From: Deltaproteobacteria bacterium
GTDB taxonomy: Bacteria > Desulfobacterota > Desulfobacteria > Desulfobacterales > B30-G6
Reading direction: 5' to 3'
Length of the DNA stretch: 10,741 nt
NCBI GenBank assembly: GCA_003647375.1
Contig: QMMS01000138.1
Location: 1-10,741, forward strand
Part shown: positions 1 to 5,882 of the stretch, piece by piece
How the letters are laid out: each line of letters begins with the position of its first letter
Numbering within the stretch: position 1 is the stretch's first letter
Notes under the pieces: model-generated
What the model was told of the DNA's origin: nothing
Databases searched by the model: none
The model's input: only the letters and a program-made list of their open reading frames with translations
Translations under genes and position numbers: made by a program

Positions 1-1267
1 AGTAACATGCTGACAAAGCTTTGAGCGCGCCGGTCAAGACAGACACTCCTTTTTCAATGTCATCCCACTCGGTCCATTCCATGGGTGAGTGACTGATGCC
101 ATTGACGCTTGGCACGAATATCATTCCGGTTCTGGCGATTGAGGTCATGTTACGGGCATCATGCATCGCACCACTGGCCATTTTCCTGAACCTAACACCC
201 GCCTGAACAGCTGATTTTTCAATTGTACTAATGACCTCTTCCGACAGTTTTACAGGGGCTTGCATATCCGGAGATTCCACTTGTACATCAATGCCATTCT
301 CACGTTTCAAACCGTTTAAAAAAGATATGATTTCATCTGTTAACTGCTGCATGTTATCAAGTGAAGAGTCCCTTATATCAAATCCCAGTTCCACCATTCC
401 CGGAATAACGTTCATGTTATTCGGGATAACGTTCAGATGACCGGTGGTGCCGACAATGGATGAATTCAGTGATATTGCCATTTCCTGAGCTCTCCTGTAC
501 AGGAACCTGACTGCATCTGCCGCCGCCACCAGGGCATCCTGCCGCATATTCATGGGTGTTGTACCGGCATGGTTGCCAATACCTGTGATAATGGATTTTA
601 ACCAGGTAATGCCGGTGATATGCTCCACGATGCCCACAGACATATCATCGGTGTCCAGAACCGGGCCCTGCTCAATATGTAGTTCCATAAAAGTGTCGAC
701 ATCGTCTGCACAATATTCAAAATCACCTTTATAACCAATTTCTTTGAGAACATAATCAAGGGTCCGGCCATCGGTATTTTTTGTTGAAAGGGCCTCGTCC
801 ACGCTCATCTTTCCGGTTAAGACCGCACTCCCCAGCATGGCGCCAACCACAAAAGCCGACCCTTCCTCGCCGGTAAAGGCTGCCACTTCAATGGGACGCT
901 GGTTTTGAAAATCTTCATCGCGCAATCGCCGTACAGCTTCAATCCCGGTAAAAACACCCAGAGCACCGTCCAGATGGCCGCCATTCATCACACTGTCCAG
1001 ATGGGAGCCGATCATAACGGCTTTTTCATGGTTCCAGGAACCGTCCTTTCTTCCAAAAATATTGCCAACGCAATCTATCCGGACCAAAAGCCCGGCGGCC
1101 TGCATTCGTTTAACTGTAAAATCACGCAAGATCTTGTTTGCCGGTGATCCTTCAGGTCGCGTGACCCCCATTTTGGGATCCAGATGCCCATAAGATTCAA
1201 CAAAACAATTCGATACCCTGCCAATTGCGCTGCTTCTGATCAAATCTCCCTTGAGCCTGTTTATCAC
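1..1267 (-). CDS. M20-family amidohydrolase (N-carbamoyl-L-amino-acid hydrolase / allantoate amidohydrolase type), 3' end outside window
   Basis: This is an open minus-strand frame of 422 codons with no stop before the window edge. The family is usually about 410-420 residues, so only a few codons should be missing. It probably hydrolyses the C-N bond of a carbamoyl amino acid or ureide such as allantoate; the exact substrate cannot be told from sequence. The dinuclear-metal ligands of the family are all visible: GSHLDSV (His89), GGHLDG (Asp100), FTGEEG (Glu135), MELHIEQG (His197) and SHSPMEW (His393). The dimerisation-domain signature GNHAGTTPMNMRQDAL is at about 231-246. The N-terminal block, from INRLKGDL to VGNIFGR, aligns with the usual start of the family. 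GTG at 1267 is the only in-frame start between an upstream stop (TAA at 1312-1310) and the conserved region. A GGAAGG box lies 12 nt upstream. A mobile element ends 19 bp upstream of this codon and may have displaced the native promoter. Confidence 0.87.
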   Translation of the reverse strand, partial: MINRLKGDLIRSSAIGRVSNCFVESYGHLDPKMGVTRPEGSPANKILRDFTVKRMQAAGLLVRIDCVGNIFGRKDGSWNHEKAVMIGSHLDSVMNGGHLDGALGVFTGIEAVRRLRDEDFQNQRPIEVAAFTGEEGSAFVVGAMLGSAVLTGKMSVDEALSTKNTDGRTLDYVLKEIGYKGDFEYCADDVDTFMELHIEQGPVLDTDDMSVGIVEHITGITWLKSIITGIGNHAGTTPMNMRQDALVAAADAVRFLYRRAQEMAISLNSSIVGTTGHLNVIPNNMNVIPGMVELGFDIRDSSLDNMQQLTDEIISFLNGLKRENGIDVQVESPDMQAPVKLSEEVISTIEKSAVQAGVRFRKMASGAMHDARNMTSIARTGMIFVPSVNGISHSPMEWTEWDDIEKGVSVLTGALKALSACY

Positions 1268-1286
1268 CGGTCCACGTTGCCTTCCA

Positions 1287-1325
1287 AAATATAGGGGACG
1301 CCCCTTAAATTATAAGTTTCTATCC
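1287..1325 (+). repeat. Left 39-bp inverted repeat of the mobile element
   Basis: It is the exact reverse complement of 2354-2392 over all 39 positions. It contains a small internal hairpin, GGGG-ACG-CCCC (1294-1304), followed by an AT-rich imperfect palindrome (AAATTATAAGTTT). Stem-loops at element ends are typical recognition sites for HUH/Y1 transposases. The innermost bases encode the transposase stop codon (TAG on the minus strand). Confidence 0.9.
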
Positions 1326-2327
1326 ATCTATCAGTAAATATCCATTTTCTGCTGCTATTTGCTCTCCCCGACGAACGCTCAAACTGACAGCAGGCTGTGA
1401 AATATTGAGTCTTGGAGCCAGATCAGCCATTGTAACCCCTAACTCTCTAACCGCCCAGTAACAGAAAAGACTTCTTGCTTTGACCTTCATCGGTTGTTTT
1501 CCAGGTTGAAATATTTCTTCTGGGGCGATGGCAAAAATTCCTGCCACTCTATCAGCGAGTTTTTTTGTATCAAAACCCTGTGACTTTAAAAGGTATTTTC
1601 TTTCAAGAGACTCATCGGCAGCACTTAAAACCCTCTCAACAAAATCAGAATCACCCAGCACACGTTCATCGCTTTTCAAATGAAGATTTGCCCGACGAAG
1701 AGACTTGATCGCTGACCAGCCACCATTGCTTCGGATAAGTCCTCCTCCTGTAAGTTCGGGACGTCTGCCCTGCTTGCGGCCATTCTCAACAAATCTTTTG
1801 TAACGGCGGCGCGCAGTTAATCTATTTTCTCCGAACAGTAGCAGCACATAGGCGTCATCTTGCCACACTCTTTTCTTTTTCCCCATGATAACGGCGTGTC
1901 CGCAAAAAGGGTATTTGTCCAGTTCCTGAATATCTGTAACCAGCTTGGCCCGAATCGGATTGAGGTGAAGATACCGGACAAGTTCCAATAAATAGGTATC
2001 CTCTTGGCAGAGAATAGATTTGTAGCGGTTCTGAAAAAGGTGACCGATTCGATGATGTCGACCGTTGAAATTGATAGCATGCCCGGTTAAAAGCCTACGC
2101 ATAACCGTGGACAGCGGACAATCTCCTGTGCGCAATAAAAGGTGAAAGTGATTGGGAATCAGAGCCCATGCAAAACATTTTGTTTCGGTTTCTGAAAGCA
2201 CCTTACCCAGTCGATCCAGAAAATTAATCCTGTCGATATCGTCATTAAATATTTTTCTTTTCTCGATGCCTCTTACAATAATATGATGAAGGGCTCCAGG
2301 AGCATCGATACGGGCAGCACGTGGCAT
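1320..2327 (-). CDS. REP-associated tyrosine (Y1/HUH) transposase with DnaA-like C-terminal HTH domain
   Basis: This is a single-strand DNA transposase of the TnpA_REP/RAYT branch of IS200-like enzymes. Numbered from the chosen start, the protein has 335 residues. The N-terminus has the RAYT opening MPRAARIDAPG-HHIIVRG. The HUH metal-binding motif is PNHFHLLL (His60, His62), and the helix with the candidate nucleophile is RYLHLNPIRA (Tyr119). The C-terminal ~100 residues run from LADRVAGIF through an ARSLFCYWAVREL helix to an HTH (LNISQPAVSLSVRRGEQIA). They resemble domain IV of DnaA, the DnaA-box-binding domain, and make the protein much longer than a minimal ~150-220 residue RAYT. A start six codons upstream (ATG 2345) is also open. 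I prefer 2327 because family members start at MPR; neither has a strong ribosome binding site. The frame is intact, so the enzyme could be active. Confidence 0.9.
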   Translation of the reverse strand: MPRAARIDAPGALHHIIVRGIEKRKIFNDDIDRINFLDRLGKVLSETETKCFAWALIPNHFHLLLRTGDCPLSTVMRRLLTGHAINFNGRHHRIGHLFQNRYKSILCQEDTYLLELVRYLHLNPIRAKLVTDIQELDKYPFCGHAVIMGKKKRVWQDDAYVLLLFGENRLTARRRYKRFVENGRKQGRRPELTGGGLIRSNGGWSAIKSLRRANLHLKSDERVLGDSDFVERVLSAADESLERKYLLKSQGFDTKKLADRVAGIFAIAPEEIFQPGKQPMKVKARSLFCYWAVRELGVTMADLAPRLNISQPAVSLSVRRGEQIAAENGYLLIDG

Positions 2328-2353
2328 AGAATGACTGTACCACATATCAGATA

Positions 2354-2392
2354 GGATAGAAACTTATAATTTAAGGGGCGTCCCCTATATTT
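2354..2392 (-). repeat. Right 39-bp inverted repeat of the mobile element
   Basis: It is the exact inverted copy of 1287-1325, with the GGGGCGTCCCC hairpin core at 2375-2385. Identity stops at both edges: the next outer base is g here against a in the complementary orientation at the left end. The TTGACA box in front of fxsA begins 3 bp outside it. Confidence 0.9.
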
Positions 2393-2395
2393 GTC

Positions 2396-2401
2396 TTGAC
2401 A
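2396..2401 (+). promoter_or_regulatory. Possible -35 box (TTGACA) for fxsA, abutting the element end
   Basis: This is a consensus TTGACA 48 bp upstream of the fxsA start. A convincing -10 is not obvious: CATCTT at 2419-2424 has 17-bp spacing but only three matching bases, and TATGGA at 2426-2431 is too far away. The same bases form a TTG codon that opens a longer fxsA frame. It could be a real promoter remnant or chance. Confidence 0.25.
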
Positions 2402-2449
2402 CCTGCGGGTAGCATAACCATCTTCTATGGATCTTTGGGAAGGAAAAAC

Positions 2450-2845
2450 ATGCTATTAAAACTGTTTCTTGCATTTACCTTGATACCGGTGATCGAATTG
2501 TATCTCCTGATCAAACTCGGAGCCACAATCGGGCCTTTCTATACATTGCTGCTTGTGATCCTTACCGGTGCTGCGGGTGCATACCTTGCCCGGCTTCAGG
2601 GGTTAGAGGCGATGTTCAGGGTAAAAACACGTCTTCAACGTGGTGAACCCCCTGCAGAAGAGATGCTCGACGCGCTGATTATTTTCATAGCCGGTATTGT
2701 TTTGCTGACACCGGGGTTATTAACCGATATATCAGGTCTTCTGCTGCTTTTGCCTGCAACAAGGCTGCGGTTCAAAATATGGCTACGGCAAAAATTTAAT
2801 CAGTGGGTGCAAAGCTCCAATGTGAATATCACCAGGTATCACTGA
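2450..2845 (+). CDS. fxsA: FxsA family membrane protein
   Basis: This is a 131-residue polytopic inner-membrane protein of the FxsA family (known from E. coli as a suppressor of F exclusion of phage T7; its normal role is poorly defined). The opening LLKLFLAFTLIPVIELYLL gives a first membrane helix with the family's conserved P-x-x-E. A second helix (about 26-46) ends in GAAGAYLARLQG, and a third and fourth (about 74-101) contain LLTPGLLTDISGLLLLLP, the family hallmark TPGxxTDxxG. A short basic tail follows (LRFKIWLRQKF). ATG 2450 is chosen because GGAAGG lies 7 nt upstream and the protein then begins where the family begins. The frame is open 18 codons further, to a TTG at 2396, but that extension is not family-like. 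The mobile element ends 57 bp upstream. Confidence 0.9.
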   Translation: MLLKLFLAFTLIPVIELYLLIKLGATIGPFYTLLLVILTGAAGAYLARLQGLEAMFRVKTRLQRGEPPAEEMLDALIIFIAGIVLLTPGLLTDISGLLLLLPATRLRFKIWLRQKFNQWVQSSNVNITRYH

Positions 2846-3136
2846 TAGTGTTGGTTAGTTCGTAAACATATGTTAAGAAAGCTATATTATCACTTTTAGT
2901 AAAGTTGTGGTAATCTACATATTACTCCGGCAATTAAATACCTCAAGGTTGTCATTCCCGCGAAGGCGGGAATCCAGAAAAAACACTGGATGCCGGATCA
3001 AGTCCGGCATGACGGAGTTTGGCTATTTAGTTGCCGGGTTAATAATTTAAATGAAACCGTGTTAACGGAAACGTCCCTTCTTTTCAGCGGGGGCTGTCAA
3101 GGCAAGGAAAGCTGCAGGCTTTTTAAAGAAGGGTTA
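2846..3136. other. Intergenic region fxsA-rhlB (AT-rich, with hairpins)
   Basis: No gene is seen here. The first 100 bp are AT-rich and contain an imperfect hairpin (2886-2893 pairing with 2907-2914, one G-U pair) without a following T-tract, so it is not a clear terminator. The structured repeat at 2951-3013 is listed separately. Downstream, TTTGGC (3018-3023) and AATAAT (3041-3046) are 17 bp apart and could be a weak rhlB promoter. A short stem AAAGC-TGCAG-GCTTT followed by T residues (3108-3124) sits just upstream of the rhlB ribosome binding site and could fold in its leader. All the regulatory readings are weak. Confidence 0.5.
2951..3013 (+). repeat. Extragenic cloverleaf-forming repeat (GTCATTCCCGC... 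type)
   Basis: The 63-bp unit is a nested palindrome. Outer arms GTCAT (2951-2955) and ATGAC (3009-3013) pair. Hairpin 1 is ATTCCCGC/GCGGGAAT (2954-2961 with 2966-2973, loop GAAG). A central pair is TCCAG/CTGGA (2973-2977 with 2986-2990). Hairpin 2 is ATGCCGGA/TCCGGCAT (2990-2997 with 3003-3010, loop TCAAG). From general knowledge, repeats of this GTCATTCCCGCG-AAGGCGGGAATCCAG class are dispersed in many proteobacterial genomes between genes. Only one copy is visible here, so its repetitive nature is recalled, not observed. It could also act as a transcript-end or mRNA-stability structure for fxsA. Confidence 0.8.
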
Positions 3137-4699
3137 ATGCAAAGTATTTTACAAAAGGTGCTGAATAAATTTAGAAAAAAATCCAAAACACCAACAGAGG
3201 GCAAAATCGGTCCCTCAAAAAAATCACCACAAAGAAAAAGTTCCACTACCGAATCCAAGTCCGGGCCGTTAAAATCTGAACAGAAAAGTCGTTCCCAACA
3301 AAGACGACCCCCTCGGAAAAAAGGAAGACCAAACCGCCCGACCAAGAGCACCAAAGATAGAGCACCCGGCTCCTCTTTGGTGGAAAAATGGGATATATCC
3401 AAATTCAAGGTTAACCCGGTTGAAGGCGAGACCCGGTTTCATGATTTCAATCTGCCCACACCCCTGCTCCACGCCATCTTCGATCTTGGCTTCAAGTACT
3501 GCACGCCTATACAGACTGAAATTCTCCCCAGTACCCTGTCCGGAAAGGATGCCACCGGTCGGGCTCAGACAGGTACGGGCAAGACAGCTGCCTTTTTGAT
3601 CACCGTTATCACCCGGATGTTGAACAACCCCATCCAGGGTAAACGAAAACCGGGCACCCCCAGAGTCCTGGTTATAGCTCCCACACGAGAATTGGTACTC
3701 CAGATCTCTGAGGAAGCGCGTCAGCTCGCCAAGTATTGCACCCTGAACATCGTTTCTGTATTCGGGGGCATGGATTACGAAAAGCAGAAAAGGCAGCTGA
3801 CCAATGCAGCAGTGGACATCATCGTGGCCACACCGGGAAGGCTGCTCGATTTTCAGCGGCGAGGTGACCTTAACCTGAAAAAGGTTGAGGTAATGATAAT
3901 TGACGAGGCCGACCGGATGCTCGATATGGGATTTATTCCGGACGTCCGTAAAATCATTTACAGCACACCTAAAAAAGATAAGCGCCAGACACTGCTTTTC
4001 AGCGCAACCCTGACCAGGGAGGTTACCCGTCTGGCCGAACAATGGACACGTGACCCTGTAACCATTGAAATTGAACCGGAACAGATTGCGGTGGATACAG
4101 TGGACCAGATCGTTTACCTGGTGACGCTCAGTGAAAAGTTTGCGCTGCTGTTCAACATTATTTCAAAACAGAACCTGGACCGGGTGCTTATTTTTTGCAA
4201 CAGGCGTGATGAAGTCAGACGACTGGCGGAAATGTTGACCCGCTACGGGATCAACTGCGCCGAACTTTCCGGTGATGTTCCCCAGAACAAGAGAATTCGT
4301 CGTCTGAATGATTTCAAGAACAAAAAGGTACGGGCGCTGGTCGCAACCGATGTGGCCGGGCGCGGCATTCATATCGAAGGCATGGACCATGTCATCAACT
4401 ACACATTGCCGCGTGACCCGGAAGATTACGTGCACCGTATCGGGCGTACCGGTCGTGCCGGTTCGGCAGGTACCTCTGTCAGTTTTGCCGATGAGGAAGA
4501 CGCCTTCTACCTCCCCCCCATCGAGGAGTTCATGGGCCGCAAGTTGAACTGTATCCAGCCGGAAGATGAATGGCTAATAAAACCTGTGCCGGTTCATGCA
4601 AAGAAAAAATACAAACCCCGCCCTGCAAAAAGACCCGCTTCCAACACCAGGCGAAAATATCAACCCAGACGAAAGCAGGCACGTTCCGCAAATAGATAA
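3137..4699 (+). CDS. rhlB: DEAD-box ATP-dependent RNA helicase, RhlB-like
   Basis: This cytoplasmic RNA-unwinding ATPase of the RhlB/RhlE group (520 residues) most resembles the Pseudomonas-type RhlB with a basic extension. Residues about 10-75 form a Lys/Arg/Ser/Pro-rich low-complexity tail, likely for RNA binding. The core follows: Q-motif region [19 protein letters not shown] with TPIQ (about 101-126), Walker A AQTGTGKT (143-150), PTRELV (about 182), [12 protein letters not shown] box (256-259), SAT (289-291), the second RecA domain with [27 protein letters not shown] and HRIGRTGR (433-440). The C-terminus is again basic ([12 protein letters not shown]). All catalytic motifs are intact. 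ATG 3137 is preceded by GAAGGG with suitable spacing. A longer frame from 2990 would begin inside an extragenic repeat and adds 49 non-family residues, so I reject it. It appears to be transcribed alone. Confidence 0.93.
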   Translation: MQSILQKVLNKFRKKSKTPTEGKIGPSKKSPQRKSSTTESKSGPLKSEQKSRSQQRRPPRKKGRPNRPTKSTKDRAPGSSLVEKWDISKFKVNPVEGETRFHDFNLPTPLLHAIFDLGFKYCTPIQTEILPSTLSGKDATGRAQTGTGKTAAFLITVITRMLNNPIQGKRKPGTPRVLVIAPTRELVLQISEEARQLAKYCTLNIVSVFGGMDYEKQKRQLTNAAVDIIVATPGRLLDFQRRGDLNLKKVEVMIIDEADRMLDMGFIPDVRKIIYSTPKKDKRQTLLFSATLTREVTRLAEQWTRDPVTIEIEPEQIAVDTVDQIVYLVTLSEKFALLFNIISKQNLDRVLIFCNRRDEVRRLAEMLTRYGINCAELSGDVPQNKRIRRLNDFKNKKVRALVATDVAGRGIHIEGMDHVINYTLPRDPEDYVHRIGRTGRAGSAGTSVSFADEEDAFYLPPIEEFMGRKLNCIQPEDEWLIKPVPVHAKKKYKPRPAKRPASNTRRKYQPRRKQARSANR

Positions 4700-4834
4700 T
4701 GTCCGTATACTGGTACACCATTCCTGCTTTTTGTTGCAAATCATTTGAGTCTATGATGAAAATATATCTCCCTTCATAAATCTTGAAACGCTCAACCAGG
4801 AAAGCAATAAGGAACACCGCCAAAGGAGACCAGC
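4700..4834 (+). promoter_or_regulatory. Intergenic region upstream of the Fe-S/FAD operon
   Basis: This 135-bp gap must contain the end of rhlB transcription and the operon promoter, unless the operon is read through from rhlB. A TATGAT (4752-4757) is a fair -10 candidate, but no good -35 lies 16-18 bp upstream; TTGCAA (4734-4739) is only 12 bp away. No clear intrinsic terminator hairpin is seen after rhlB. AAAGGAG (4822-4828) is the ribosome binding site for the GTG at 4835. Confidence 0.3.
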
Positions 4835-5878
4835 GTGAACGCATCTTTATCTTTAGATTTCGATCCCGCCATCTGCGAGTCCTGCGATACCTGTGACTGC
4901 CTGATGAGGTGTCAGTACATGACTTTCGATCTGGCAGAGGCCAAGCGTGAGAAGACCAAAATCAACACCGGGGAGCACTCCAGGGTCCTGACCGAATGTG
5001 CTACCTGCTACTCCTGCGAGGAATACTGCCCCAACGGCAACCACCCTTTCTATGTGATCGTCGAACGTCAAGAGGAGAAAGGCATTCTTCCCTCACCTGC
5101 GCCAATCACCCGGCAGCAGATTCTTATGATGAAACCCAAAGGCACCATCACACCCATGAAGGTAAGTGCGCCGGTAATCGACATGTGCTACTTTCCCATG
5201 TTGACAGGAAGCATACGTGAACCACTCTACGAAAATCCTTCCATCATTGTGGGGAGCGATATATTCTGCAATATCATGTGGCTTCACTTTGCCCGGAATT
5301 CCGTTATTCGAGAACAACTTCCAAGAGTCATCGAGAATATCTGGCATTATTACTTAAAAGACAGCAATGTCGATGAACTGATCTGTTTTCACGATGAGTG
5401 CTACGCGACCTTCAGCCACCTGGCACCGGCATTCAATATCCAGGTGCCGTTTAAACCGATTCATGTCTTCGAGTACATTTCCGGTCGACTCGATGCACTG
5501 AAAGACACCATCAAACCCATCAATGCCAGGGTGGCCTATCAACGCCCCTGTTCCAACCGATTGATTCCGGAAACCCAGCATTGGGTCGACGATATTTTTA
5601 CAAAAATTGGGGCGGAACGCGTGGAACGAAAGTATGACAGGGAAAATGCACTCTGCTGTGGACAGATCTTGAGGGCACATCAGCGGGAAGAAATGGCCGA
5701 CGACATTCAAAACCGCAATCTGGATGATATGAAAGACACCGGGGCGGCATATTGTGTTTTCAACTGCCCGGTTTGTATGGTGACACTGGCTGAGCCCGCC
5801 GCAGAAAAGGGGATGTTTCCGATTCACCTGAGCGACCTTTGTCAGCACGCACTGGAAGGGAATGTACCGAAAGGATAA
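4835..5878 (+). CDS. Fe-S cluster-binding protein A with CCG (heterodisulfide reductase-type) domain
   Basis: This is an electron-transfer subunit of 347 residues. The N-terminus holds two cysteine clusters: C14-x2-C17-x2-C20-x5-C26 (unusual spacing, C22 also nearby) and C55-x2-C58-x2-C61-x3-C65-P, a regular [4Fe-4S] motif. The C-terminal part carries CCG-domain elements as in HdrB/HdrD and GlcF. The second copy is complete: C239, C274-C275-G and C311-PV-C314. The first copy keeps only scattered cysteines (C118, C145, C184, C189) and lacks a CCG triplet. The start is a GTG with AAAGGAG 6 nt upstream. It is the first gene of a four-gene run, ending 4 nt before the flavoprotein start, so the two are surely co-expressed and probably form a complex. 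It probably relays electrons from the flavoprotein; the acceptor is unknown. There are no membrane segments, so it is cytoplasmic or membrane-peripheral. Confidence 0.85.
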   Translation: MNASLSLDFDPAICESCDTCDCLMRCQYMTFDLAEAKREKTKINTGEHSRVLTECATCYSCEEYCPNGNHPFYVIVERQEEKGILPSPAPITRQQILMMKPKGTITPMKVSAPVIDMCYFPMLTGSIREPLYENPSIIVGSDIFCNIMWLHFARNSVIREQLPRVIENIWHYYLKDSNVDELICFHDECYATFSHLAPAFNIQVPFKPIHVFEYISGRLDALKDTIKPINARVAYQRPCSNRLIPETQHWVDDIFTKIGAERVERKYDRENALCCGQILRAHQREEMADDIQNRNLDDMKDTGAAYCVFNCPVCMVTLAEPAAEKGMFPIHLSDLCQHALEGNVPKG

Positions 5879-5882
5879 GTTT

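Larger units (their letters stand above)
1287..2392 (-). mobile_element. Compact IS200/RAYT-like element with 39-bp perfect inverted repeats
   Basis: This 1106-bp unit is bounded by identical 39-bp inverted repeats (1287-1325 and 2354-2392) and almost filled by one Y1 transposase gene. The transposase stop codon (1322-1320) lies inside the left repeat. Its first possible ATG (2345) begins 8 bp inside the right repeat. There is no obvious target-site duplication: the outer flanks are ttcca on the left and gtcttg on the right. That fits single-strand Y1 transposition, which makes none. It sits in the divergent intergenic region between the amidohydrolase and fxsA. Perfect identity of the two ends suggests recent activity or ongoing selection on them. 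The exact element tips are inferred from where repeat identity stops. Confidence 0.8.

Noticed and set aside
231..1147. Several plus-strand open frames of 60-80 codons in the left region
   Set aside because: They lie antisense to one continuous, well-conserved minus-strand amidohydrolase frame and have no recognisable family features.
2886..2914. Hairpin after fxsA as an intrinsic terminator
   Set aside because: The stem is A/T-rich with a wobble pair and is not followed by a T-tract.
2951..3013. CRISPR repeat or tRNA-like gene
   Set aside because: There is a single copy with no spacers, and the fold lacks tRNA anticodon and T-loop sequences; it fits a dispersed extragenic palindrome.
2990..3136. 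N-terminal 49-codon extension of rhlB
   Set aside because: It starts inside an extragenic repeat, has no ribosome binding site and no family match; ATG 3137 has both a suitable ribosome binding site and a family-like context.
3269..4042. 257-codon minus-strand open frame
   Set aside because: It is antisense to the catalytic core of the RhlB helicase; the composition is a shadow of the plus-strand codons.
5354..5848. 164-codon minus-strand open frame
   Set aside because: It is antisense to the CCG domain of Fe-S protein A and has no plausible start signal or known motif.
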